Assembly (NCBI RefSeq): GCF_003313335.1
Contig: NZ_QMHP01000001.1
Location: 248,001 to 312,000, forward strand
Length of the DNA: 64,000 nucleotides
Reading direction: 5' to 3'
Origin: Pedobacter zeaxanthinifaciens
Lineage (GTDB): Bacteria; Bacteroidota; Bacteroidia; Sphingobacteriales; Sphingobacteriaceae
A program made the position numbers and the translations under genes. Shown piece by piece: positions 54,638 through 62,601 of this stretch. The notes under the pieces are model-generated. The model ran no database searches, was not told the DNA's origin, and saw only the letters and a list, made by a program, of their open reading frames with translations. Numbering within the stretch: the stretch's first letter is position 1; each line of letters starts with the position of its first letter.

Positions 54638-55771
54638 ATGAAACAATGGAAACGTATAATATTGATTTTTTTACTCTTTGTAAGCTGGTCAACGGCTTAC
54701 GGGCAAACAAATTTTAATATGCTAGGCCTTGGTCAGAAAATAAAAGATGGCGATAGCTTATTTCTATCCTACAAAGAAGAAGGCAGAAGCGTTTTCCAAA
54801 CGGCGATAGCTTCGAACGGAAAATTTACGTTCACAGGTTTTATAAAAACTCCCGTTAAAGCTAATCTCTATCGAAACCAAAACCCAAAATATGCTGATTT
54901 TATTAATGATTGGGTAGAAGTTTACATCGAACCCAGTATAATTAAAGTAAATAGCTTAGACACCTTATTAAATGCAGTTGTAAGTGGAACACCATTGAAT
55001 ACAACCTTACAGCTATTGCAAAATAGGTTAAGCAGTTTAAAGGAAAAAATGAGGAAAATAAAAGATCCAGAACTTTTTACTGATGAGGAAAAAAAAGATA
55101 CCGCATTGCTAAATCATAGTAAAAGAGCAATTGAGCAAAACTTTTATGAAGGCACGGAAATTAAATTGGCTTTTGCCGCGGATTATGCTAACTCTCAAGT
55201 TAGTTTAGATTTGTTAGAAAGCCTATCGAGGATTAATAGCCATATTTTTAAAGTGGAGAAAGTATACTCCATGCTTCCGGAACATTTTAAACGCTCAGCA
55301 AAAGGCCTTATAATTAGCGAACGAATTAACAAGAAAAGGCAAGTAATGATTGGATCAAAAGCAATAGATTTTACCATGAAAGATAGTGATGGGAAAGTGA
55401 TCAACCTAGCCTCACTTAAAAGTAAATACGTACTTCTGGATTTTTGGGCCTCATGGTGTGGTCCTTGCCGGGAGGAACATCCAAATCTGATTGCGGCTTA
55501 TGAAAAATACCGATCTAAAGGCTTCACTATTTTAAGCGTTTCTATAGACACAGAAAAAAGTAAGTGGGTTGAAGCTATTGGAAAAGATAAGCTTACTTGG
55601 ACACAGGTTGCTGATTTGAAGGGAAATAAAGGTGAAGCGTATCTAAAATACGGTATAACTTCTATTCCCGCTAACTTTTTAATTGACCCAAATGGAATAG
55701 TGATTGCAAAAGACCTAAAAGGTGAAATCTTGAAAAGTAAATTGGCTGAACTGTTTGAAGGTGGTAAGTAA
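54638..55771 (+). CDS. TlpA-like thiol-disulfide oxidoreductase with DUF4369
   Basis: The 377-residue exported protein has a signal peptide to about residue 22 (STAYGQ). Residues about 28-120 are a DUF4369 beta domain, then a helical linker, then a thioredoxin-fold domain (about 235-375) with the redox motif FWASWCGPCREEHPNL at about 268-283 and cis-Pro in TSIPANF. It probably reduces or isomerises disulfides outside the inner membrane. It lies 162 bp after the SprF gene and may serve its own promoter. Confidence 0.9.
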   Translation: MKQWKRIILIFLLFVSWSTAYGQTNFNMLGLGQKIKDGDSLFLSYKEEGRSVFQTAIASNGKFTFTGFIKTPVKANLYRNQNPKYADFINDWVEVYIEPSIIKVNSLDTLLNAVVSGTPLNTTLQLLQNRLSSLKEKMRKIKDPELFTDEEKKDTALLNHSKRAIEQNFYEGTEIKLAFAADYANSQVSLDLLESLSRINSHIFKVEKVYSMLPEHFKRSAKGLIISERINKKRQVMIGSKAIDFTMKDSDGKVINLASLKSKYVLLDFWASWCGPCREEHPNLIAAYEKYRSKGFTILSVSIDTEKSKWVEAIGKDKLTWTQVADLKGNKGEAYLKYGITSIPANFLIDPNGIVIAKDLKGEILKSKLAELFEGGK

Positions 55772-56058
55772 TTTGATAGCAATTAACAATTATCAGTTAG
55801 CAGTTGCCATTTAGCAATGAACAAAACAATTAAGAATAATCAGGGATCAGGGATCAGATATTAGGGGTCAGTTGGAAAGAGTATTTCGATGGGCTCAACG
55901 TGACAATGGAGGGAGTAATAACCAATAATCAACTAGCAGTAATCAGGGATTAGGGATTAGGTGTTAGTTAGTAATACCAATAATCGATTACCAATAAACT
56001 ATTGAACTATACAACGAACCAACCAAACAACTAACCACTAATCAACAAAACAACCAAC
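55772..56058. repeat. Mixed degenerate repeat island
   Basis: Contains ATCAGGGATCAGGG, TTAGGGGTCAG (55840-55872), AATCAGGGATTAGGGATTAGG (split here as words; 55940-55962), AATAATCAAC words, and CCAACCAAACAACTAACC words up to the stop of the next gene. A decayed unit TTTCGATGGGCTCAACGTGA at 55886-55905 looks like a remnant of a separate intergenic repeat. Confidence 0.65.
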
Positions 56059-56463
56059 TTACCTAATCATCACCCCGGGTTTGTTCAGTACCGGAATCCT
56101 TATCAAATTGTCATCTACAATACTTTCTGGAAGAAAAATGAATTTCTTGTCGTAAATGGTGCCGTCGATGTAGTAGCTTAGCCAATACTCGTTCGTTAGC
56201 CCGAATACGGCAGGATCAATAGCTTCCACGCCGGCGGAGCCTTGGGCAGGCACATCTCCAATGAAATGCCTCAATAAAGAGGTTTTTACCTGCTTGCCAT
56301 CTTTTTCGCCGTAGCCTTTTGAGGTAATGAGTACGTTGGTGATGGGTACGTTTTTCAGGTTTACAAGGTATACCGTCCAGTTTTTTACTTCTGGCGTTTC
56401 GCTCATTAAAACCACCGCAATGGCTACATCTTCAACTATGTTTTCTGGTAAGTCTGCTTTCAT
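56059..56463 (-). CDS. Conserved small protein of unknown function
   Basis: From the ATG at 56463 the product is 134 residues, cytoplasmic, with a beta-rich pattern (VKNWTVYLVNLKNVPITNVL, SLLRHFIGDVPAQGSAGVEA, EYWLSYYIDGTIYDKKFIFL). An ATG six codons upstream at 56481 lies in a palindromic repeat, so the inner start is preferred. I recall similar proteins in Sphingobacteriaceae with no settled function. It sits behind topA on the same strand. Confidence 0.65.
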   Translation of the reverse strand: MKADLPENIVEDVAIAVVLMSETPEVKNWTVYLVNLKNVPITNVLITSKGYGEKDGKQVKTSLLRHFIGDVPAQGSAGVEAIDPAVFGLTNEYWLSYYIDGTIYDKKFIFLPESIVDDNLIRIPVLNKPGVMIR

Positions 56464-56475
56464 TTTTATACGTTT

Positions 56476-56571
56476 CGTCATTCCGAATTTATTTCGGAAT
56501 CGTAATGCGATAAAATATAGAACCGTTAATGTTTAATGTTCCTTAAGATTCCCGCCTTCGCGAGAATGACG
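56476..56571. repeat. Composite palindromic element
   Basis: Outer inverted repeat CGTCATTC (56476-56483) and GAATGACG (56564-56571). Inside, ATTCCGAA pairs with TTCGGAAT (56480-56500), and GATTCCCGCC pairs with GCGAGAAT around CTTC (56547-56567). It overlaps the alternative start of the small gene and the spacer to topA. Confidence 0.7.
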
Positions 56572-56589
56572 GAATTATGAACGGGGCTG

Positions 56590-59133
56590 CTACTTTTTCT
56601 TCGCTACGGCTTTCTTTTTTGCAGGGGCTTTTTTCTTGGCTTCAAAAGCATCTGGTTTTTGTGCTACAATTAAAGCTTTCACCTCATCCAAAGAAATACT
56701 TGCCAATTCTTCTGCAGTGTATTTTTGTTTAGTAGAAGGGTTGTTACCCAACTTCAGCATATCTTTGCCAAAGCGGATGAACGGTCCCCATCTGCCATTT
56801 TCAATAGCGATTTTTTCTGCTTCCCACTGCTGGATGAAACGGTTGTTTTCCTTTTCTATCTTTTTGCTAATCAACTCATCGATATCTTTTTGAGAAAGGT
56901 TGTCGAAGTTGTAAGCTTTAGGCACATTGATGAACAAATCATTCCATTTAATAAAAGGACCGAAACGGCCTTTTCCCTTCGTAACTGGCATATTTTGGTA
57001 ATGTGCCACAGGTGCATCAGCATCCACTTTTTCGCTGATGATGGCAATTGCACTGTCGTTATCTATGGTTAAAGGATCTACGTTTTTAGGAATCGAGATG
57101 TAAGCATCGCCCCATTTCACATAAGGTCCAAAACGGCCTAAACCAACCGAAACTTCTTTGCCCTGGTAATCTTCCAGTTGGAAAGGGAGTTTAAATAAGT
57201 CTAAAGCTTCTTCCAAAGTGATGGTACCTACCGATTGCGTTTTGGTTAAGCTAGCATAGCGAGGTTTTTCGTCATCATTATCGCTCACTTCGCCAATTTG
57301 CACCAATGGCCCAAAACGGCCAATTTTGGTGTATACATTTTTTCCACTTGCGGGGTCAACACCTAGTAAACGCTCACCAGTAGCTCTGTCAGCCGTTTCA
57401 ATGGTGTTTTCCACTTCGGTATGGAAAGGTTTGTAGAAGGAGTGAAGCATATTTGTCCATTCCTGTAAACCTTGTGCTATTTCATCAAACTGCTTCTCCA
57501 CTTTGGCAGTGAAGTTAAAATCTACGATACCTTTGAAGTGCTCCACCAAGAAATCGTTCACTACTTCGCCAATATCAGTTGGGAATAATTTGCCTTTTTC
57601 GGCGCCGGTGATTTCCGTTTTTTTCTGTCTGCTGATTTTTCCGTCAGCTAATGTAAATGCCGTAAAATCTCTTTGCTTGCCGTCTCTATCTTCCTTCACC
57701 ACATAACCTCTGTTTTGAATGGTAGAAATGGTAGGGGCATAAGTTGAAGGTCGGCCGATGCCCAACTCTTCCAGTTTTTTCACCAAGCTAGCCTCGGTAT
57801 AACGTGCTGGTGGACGAGAAAAACGTTCGGTAGCCAACATTTCTTTCAATTGTAATGCTTGGCCAACGCTTAACGGGGGTAATAAATTGCTTTCGTTTTC
57901 ATCCTCCTCGTCATCTGTCGATTCCAGATATACTTTTAAGAAACCGTCAAACTTCAACACTTCGCCTTCGGCACCTAGGGTTTCTTTTCTAGTGCTGATT
58001 CCAATATCTACGGTAGTTTTTTCAAAAACGGCTTCGCTCATTTGCGATGCGATGGCACGTTTCCAAATCAATTCGTATAAACGTGTTTCTGATGCATCAC
58101 CATTGATGGTATGTTGTTCAAAATAGGTAGGGCGGATGGCTTCGTGAGCTTCCTGTGCACCTGCAGATTTTGTTTTATATATTCTTTGGTGATGATATTT
58201 TTCGCCATAAGCGGATTTAATTTCGGCAGCAGCGGCGGCAATGGCAGTTTCAGATAAATTCACGGAATCCGTACGCATGTAGGTAATTTTACCATTTTCG
58301 TAAAGTCGCTGTGCAATTTGCATAGTCCTCGCTACCGAATATCCTAGTTTTCTAGAAGCTTCCTGTTGTAGGGTAGAGGTGGTGAAAGGCGCTGCCGGAT
58401 TTCTTTTGGCAGGTTTCACTTCCAAGTTATTCACCTTGAAGTTGGCACCAATGCAATCCTGAAGGAATTTTTCTGCTTCCTCTGCTTTTTCAAAGCGTTG
58501 TGGCAATTCTGCTTTTACCGTTTCACGACCATTCCCGGTAGTGAATTGTGCGGTAATTTTAAATGCTGCCGTAGCTTCAAATTTATTTACTTCTCTTTCT
58601 CTATCTACAATTAAACGCACCGCTACTGATTGCACACGGCCTGCAGAAAGTGAAGGTTTTACCTTTTTCCACAATACTGGAGATAGCTCAAAGCCCACCA
58701 AACGATCCAACACCCTACGAGCTTGTTGGGCATGCACTAAGTTATAATCAATGGTTCTAGGGGTTTCTATCGCTTTTAGGATAGCAGGTTTGGTGATTTC
58801 GTGAAATACGATGCGTTTGGTATTTTCGTGTTTTAAACCTAAGGTTTCAAATAAGTGCCAAGAAATGGCTTCTCCCTCGCGGTCCTCATCGGATGCTAGC
58901 CATACAGTTTCTGCACCTTTTGCTAGTTTTTTTAACTCTGATACTACCTGTTTTTTATCAGCTGGTACTTCATAAGTCTGCGAAAAATCATTGTCCACAT
59001 CTATTCCCATGTCGCCCTTTACCAAATCACGAATGTGGCCATAGCTAGATTTCACTAAAAAATCTTTTCCAAGATATCCTTCTATGGTTTTCGCTTTTGC
59101 GGGAGACTCAACTATCAATAAATTTTTTGCCAT
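56590..59133 (-). CDS. topA: DNA topoisomerase I
   Basis: The type IA topoisomerase relaxes negative supercoils. The 847-residue protein has the N-terminal TOPRIM domain (about 2-120, KNLLIVESPAKAKTI and the DEDREGEAI acidic motif), the catalytic tyrosine in GKITYMRTDSV near residue 290, and C-terminal repeats of the RFGPFIKW type (four copies, about 590-815) in place of zinc fingers. The tail ends with a Lys/Ala-rich stretch (KKKAPAKKKAVAKKK), as in many Bacteroidota. Confidence 0.96.
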   Translation of the reverse strand: MAKNLLIVESPAKAKTIEGYLGKDFLVKSSYGHIRDLVKGDMGIDVDNDFSQTYEVPADKKQVVSELKKLAKGAETVWLASDEDREGEAISWHLFETLGLKHENTKRIVFHEITKPAILKAIETPRTIDYNLVHAQQARRVLDRLVGFELSPVLWKKVKPSLSAGRVQSVAVRLIVDREREVNKFEATAAFKITAQFTTGNGRETVKAELPQRFEKAEEAEKFLQDCIGANFKVNNLEVKPAKRNPAAPFTTSTLQQEASRKLGYSVARTMQIAQRLYENGKITYMRTDSVNLSETAIAAAAAEIKSAYGEKYHHQRIYKTKSAGAQEAHEAIRPTYFEQHTINGDASETRLYELIWKRAIASQMSEAVFEKTTVDIGISTRKETLGAEGEVLKFDGFLKVYLESTDDEEDENESNLLPPLSVGQALQLKEMLATERFSRPPARYTEASLVKKLEELGIGRPSTYAPTISTIQNRGYVVKEDRDGKQRDFTAFTLADGKISRQKKTEITGAEKGKLFPTDIGEVVNDFLVEHFKGIVDFNFTAKVEKQFDEIAQGLQEWTNMLHSFYKPFHTEVENTIETADRATGERLLGVDPASGKNVYTKIGRFGPLVQIGEVSDNDDEKPRYASLTKTQSVGTITLEEALDLFKLPFQLEDYQGKEVSVGLGRFGPYVKWGDAYISIPKNVDPLTIDNDSAIAIISEKVDADAPVAHYQNMPVTKGKGRFGPFIKWNDLFINVPKAYNFDNLSQKDIDELISKKIEKENNRFIQQWEAEKIAIENGRWGPFIRFGKDMLKLGNNPSTKQKYTAEELASISLDEVKALIVAQKPDAFEAKKKAPAKKKAVAKKK

Positions 59134-59494
59134 TAACTAGGGATTTTGTGCAAATAAAACTATAATATCCCCGAATATCAAAATTGATGTCGCTTTTTTT
59201 TGTTCGAACTGGCAAAATGTAGCGTTGGATTTAGGTATTAGTGGTTAGGTATCAGTGGTTAGGTATCAGTAGTTAGGTATCAGTGGTCAGGTGCCGTGTT
59301 AATTGGTTAATTGGTGAAATCAGTGATTAGGTATCAGTGGTCAGTAGTCAGGTTAATCGGTTAACTGGCGAAATCGATTATTCGTTTAATTGGTTAAGTG
59401 TTGATTACTGGTTTGGTTAGCTGGTGAATCGGTTAATTGGTAACTGTTAATTTGATTAGTCGTTTATGATTTTCTAATCCCTGACCCCTAATCC
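59134..59494. repeat. GGTTAGG / GGTTAATTGG repeat island
   Basis: From 59225: TTAGGTATTAGTGGTTAGG, ATCAGTGGTTAGG repeated, then TTAATTGGTTAATTGG and GGTTAATCGG words to about 59460, and finally CTAATCCCTGACCCCTAATC running into the stop codon of the lipoprotein gene. The end segment is the complement of the start words, so the island can fold back on itself. No gene. Confidence 0.7.
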
Positions 59495-60169
59495 CTACTT
59501 CCAACTTGCCACCTGCATTCTGTATGCGTAGCCTCGTCTAATTTGTCCGTTGTTGATGTTTTTATCTACCGCTTTCACTTCTTTTTTAACGAGGCCGATG
59601 TGCTTAGCATAAATCTCCGAGTAAATATCTTCCCTAATTAGGTTAACTTCTTCGTATTGCTTAATGCTAATGGTAGAATCCAAGGTTTTAGCACCTATAG
59701 TAAGCGGAACATCCATTGCCGTAATTTCGTGAGTCCATTCCCCAAGGTTATTATATACGTTGCCGTTCCATCTGGCCTGCAACGTAGGGGGAAATACCAA
59801 TCTCACATACCTTCTATTATCTAAATATTCCTCAGCTCGGTTATTGACTATCTTTTTGGCAATCACTTTTTGAAAAGTCCAGTCCTGGGTTCCAATTTTT
59901 TTATATCGTTCAATTCTAAAAGCCTCGTTGCCTTGTGCATCTATAAAAGTATTGGTAACAGTATCTTTCAGTTGAAAATTAAAGGTAGTAACTGAATTAT
60001 TGAAATCGCTGTAAACGGTGGAATCAACGTTATAAACTACTACTGACGTTAACTTTAATGGAAAGTAAGCTAAATTCATATCGGGCATGGGCGCATTTTC
60101 CGATTTATTACACGAAAAGAATGCAACTGCACCCATCATTACTACATATATTAACCGCTTGAATTTCAT
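59495..60169 (-). CDS. Lipoprotein of unknown function
   Basis: The 224-residue product has a lipobox ending in AFFSCN (Cys20), so it is lipidated and exported. The rest is beta-rich with Trp and Tyr; a middle segment LDNRRYVRLVFPPTLQARW and the near-C-terminal IYAKHIGLVKKEVKAVDKNI are reminiscent of outer-membrane accessory lipoproteins. I do not recognise a named family. The stop codon TAG is the first word of a TTAGGG-like array on the same strand. Confidence 0.75.
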   Translation of the reverse strand: MKFKRLIYVVMMGAVAFFSCNKSENAPMPDMNLAYFPLKLTSVVVYNVDSTVYSDFNNSVTTFNFQLKDTVTNTFIDAQGNEAFRIERYKKIGTQDWTFQKVIAKKIVNNRAEEYLDNRRYVRLVFPPTLQARWNGNVYNNLGEWTHEITAMDVPLTIGAKTLDSTISIKQYEEVNLIREDIYSEIYAKHIGLVKKEVKAVDKNINNGQIRRGYAYRMQVASWK

Positions 60170-60199
60170 TATATCAAAGATAGAAAAAGCATCAATATA

Positions 60200-60952
60200 T
60201 TATCTCAATGCCTCAGTAATTTTATCTTGGTTAGCGATGTGCTCCACCTGTTTAATTATTTTACGAGTGTGATTATCCAGTTCTGAGGCGCTATTGTTTA
60301 AAAAATTGATCAGTTGTTTCAGCTCTTCTGGTAATTGTTTTTCCTCGCTGAGCAAGTGCATTAAGCCTAAAATCTGGCTAATTGGCTGTCGCATTTCATG
60401 GCTAATGGTAAATAGCAAATTCTCTAACTCGTTAATGCGCTGTTCTTTTCTAAACTCTGCATTTTTCTTTTCATCAATTACCGTTCTCACCGAAAAATAG
60501 CTTTCTTCAGATGCTGCACCATGGATAGGGAATATAATCGTATCTACCCAATAATATCTGTTGTCTTTAGTTTTATTCCTGATTTCGCCCTGCCAAATAT
60601 TTCCGTTGGAAATGGTCTTCCACATCTCTTTAAAAAAACTGCGGGGGTGCAAGCCAGAATTAATGATGTTATGATTAGCACCCACTAATTCATCGACTGT
60701 ATAGCCAGAAATTTGACAGAATTTTTCGTTGGCATATAAGATGATACCTTTTTTATCGGTAACGGAGCAAATAACATTACCATCTTGTTGCCGTGCAATG
60801 TTTTGGAGCAGTAATTTCAATTTTTTACAGATTTGGTTATCAACTAGTTTAAAACATAAACGTTGTAATGCGAAACTATGAAAAATGATTTGCTTGCAAC
60901 AACAACGAAATTTAATAGAAATGTAAAATCCTACTATTTTGTTAAACGACAT
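60200..60952 (-). CDS. PAS domain protein with HisKA-like helix, no ATPase domain
   Basis: A PAS sensor domain (VICSVTDKKGIILYANEKFC, FCQISGYTVDELVG, then a PAC-like segment with RYYWVDTIIFP) is followed by a dimerisation helix with the H-box TISHEMRQPISQILGLMHLL. The frame ends about 45 residues later with no HATPase domain, so it cannot phosphorylate itself as a normal kinase. The start is uncertain: the only ATG is at 60952, but the first 44 residues are Cys-rich and unlike the family; TTG at 60820 gives a more natural 206-residue protein. It lies 30 bp upstream of the lipoprotein gene on the same strand. Confidence 0.7.
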   Translation of the reverse strand: MSFNKIVGFYISIKFRCCCKQIIFHSFALQRLCFKLVDNQICKKLKLLLQNIARQQDGNVICSVTDKKGIILYANEKFCQISGYTVDELVGANHNIINSGLHPRSFFKEMWKTISNGNIWQGEIRNKTKDNRYYWVDTIIFPIHGAASEESYFSVRTVIDEKKNAEFRKEQRINELENLLFTISHEMRQPISQILGLMHLLSEEKQLPEELKQLINFLNNSASELDNHTRKIIKQVEHIANQDKITEALR

Positions 60953-60954
60953 AG

Positions 60955-60962
60955 TAAATTTG
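60955..60962 (+). promoter_or_regulatory. Candidate -7 box of glutathione peroxidase gene
   Basis: TAAATTTG matches TAnnTTTG and lies 41 bases before the ATG at 61004, in the divergent spacer to the PAS gene. Confidence 0.35.
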
Positions 60963-61003
60963 ACGCTTGCTATTCTCTATATTCGTAGAAAAAAATAAGA
61001 ATT

Positions 61004-61522
61004 ATGATTAATGTACTGCTTTTATTTGTGGGATTGTTTTTGAATACCAATCCGCCTAAAGATGTTTACGGTTTTTCATTTAAAACGTTAGATGGTAAAG
61101 AAGTGAAGCTATCTAAATTTAAAGGAAAGAAAATATTGATTGTGAACACCGCGTCTAAATGTGGTTACACCAAGCAATATGAAGATTTAGAAAAACTACA
61201 CAAACAGTATGGTAAGGATGTTGTGTTAATTGGTTTTCCTTCGGCTAACTTTGGTGGACAGGAATTGGGAACCAACGCTGAAATCAAAGAATTTTGTTCT
61301 AGCAAATTTGCTACTACTTTCTTAATCGCTGAGAAAAGTGATGTGAAAGGAACTGGCATTACGCCACTTTTCCAATTTTTAACGTCTGCTCCAAATCCAG
61401 ATTTTACTGGCGACATTAAATGGAATTTCGAAAAGTTCTTGATTAATGAAAAAGGTCAATTGGTACACCGCTATCGTTCTGCGGTTACTCCGTTAGACCA
61501 ACAAATTGTAAAGAATTTATAA
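61004..61522 (+). CDS. Glutathione peroxidase family protein
   Basis: The 172-residue thioredoxin-fold peroxidase has the peroxidatic cysteine in NTASKCGYT (Cys in place of selenocysteine), Gln in FGGQELG and Trp in IKWNFEKFL, the usual triad. The motif normally FPCNQF is FPSANF here, so a resolving cysteine at that site is missing; another Cys lies in EFCSSK. The N-terminal 17 residues are hydrophobic and could be a signal peptide. It is probably a thioredoxin-dependent peroxidase, given the lack of glutathione in many Bacteroidota. Confidence 0.88.
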   Translation: MINVLLLFVGLFLNTNPPKDVYGFSFKTLDGKEVKLSKFKGKKILIVNTASKCGYTKQYEDLEKLHKQYGKDVVLIGFPSANFGGQELGTNAEIKEFCSSKFATTFLIAEKSDVKGTGITPLFQFLTSAPNPDFTGDIKWNFEKFLINEKGQLVHRYRSAVTPLDQQIVKNL

Positions 61523-61546
61523 TAGTACTTTAGTTTTTTAAACGCC

Positions 61547-61594
61547 AAAGCTGTCTCGAAGTGCCAAGGAAAAGGCTTTTGAGGCAGCTTTTTA
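61547..61594 (+). terminator. Terminator after glutathione peroxidase gene
   Basis: AAAGCTGtCTC pairs with GAGgCAGCTTT (one G-T pair) and continues into a T-rich tract that ends ten bases before the next ATG. Confidence 0.8.
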
Positions 61595-61603
61595 TTTTTA
61601 GTA

Positions 61604-62371
61604 ATGAATTATACGCCATATCTTATCCTACTAGTATTTTTGATTATTGCCTTGTATTTTATTCTCAGAAAAAAACAAGCAAAGGTTGTTGCACTATCAA
61701 ACGAAGAAAAGAAGTTACTTGCAACTCACGTTACTTTTTATGCTGAGTTAAGTGCCGACCGAAAGCAGCTTTTTGAAGTAAAGCTTTCCAAATTTTTAGG
61801 TGGTGTAGCCATTGAAGGTGTGGGTACTGAGGTTACCGCTTTGGATCGGCTGTTAGTTGGTGCAAGTGCTGTAATCCCAATTTTTGGATTTAAGGATTGG
61901 GAATATCAAAATTTAGGTACGGTAGTGCTTTACCCCGATACGTTTAATAAGGATTTTGAATTTGCCGAAGGGGAACGTAATATTTTAGGGATGGTAGGGG
62001 ACGGTTATATGAACGGACAAATGATCTTATCGCAATCTGCTTTGAGGCATGGTTTTTCAAAAAGCGCAGGAAATTCGAATACGGGTATCCATGAATTTGT
62101 GCATCTCATTGATAAATCTGACGGTGCAACGGATGGAGTGCCGCAACATTTAATCAAACATGAGTATGTGATGCCTTGGGTGAAGATGATGCATCAGGAA
62201 ATCCAACGAATAGAAGATAATAAATCTGATATTGACCCATACGCTACCACCAACGAAGCGGAATTTCTTGCGGTAGTTGCCGAATATTTCTTTGAAAATC
62301 CAGAACGGATGAAAGATAAACACCCAGAATTATATCAAAACTTAAGTTCGTTATTTAAGCAAAAGCTTTAG
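61604..62371 (+). CDS. Zinc peptidase, MtfA (DgsA anti-repressor) family
   Basis: The 255-residue protein has an N-terminal membrane helix (about 4-20) and the MtfA core: the zinc site NTGIHEFVHLIDKSDG with HEFVH near residue 166, and a downstream glutamate ligand in NEAEFLAVVAEYFFENP. E. coli MtfA is a soluble aminopeptidase-like protein that binds the glucose repressor Mlc; here no Mlc is in view and the helix suggests membrane tethering. The terminator of the previous gene ends just before its ATG. Confidence 0.87.
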   Translation: MNYTPYLILLVFLIIALYFILRKKQAKVVALSNEEKKLLATHVTFYAELSADRKQLFEVKLSKFLGGVAIEGVGTEVTALDRLLVGASAVIPIFGFKDWEYQNLGTVVLYPDTFNKDFEFAEGERNILGMVGDGYMNGQMILSQSALRHGFSKSAGNSNTGIHEFVHLIDKSDGATDGVPQHLIKHEYVMPWVKMMHQEIQRIEDNKSDIDPYATTNEAEFLAVVAEYFFENPERMKDKHPELYQNLSSLFKQKL

Positions 62372-62590
62372 TTGGTACATTAGTTCATTGGTACATTGGT
62401 TCATCAGTTCATTGGTTCACTAGATCATTGGGTATTGTTTAACTTATTATTGATTATTGATTATTCGCTATTGTTTAACTGATCATTGGTTATTAGCTCA
62501 TTGGTTATTGTTTAATTGATTATTGGTTATTGTTTAACTGTTCATTGGCTATTAGTTCATTGTTGTTTTGTTGTTACTAATTAATTTAGT
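62372..62590. repeat. TTCATTGGT / TTATTGATTATTG repeat island
   Basis: Contains ACATTAGTTCATTGGT, GATTATTGATTATT, TATTGTTTAACTGATCATTGG and similar words. Read as reverse complement, they are the CCAATGAACTAA and AATAATCAATAATC words of the island at 9007-9250. It fills the spacer before the last gene. Confidence 0.75.
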
Positions 62591-62601
62591 ATTATTGCGG
62601 T

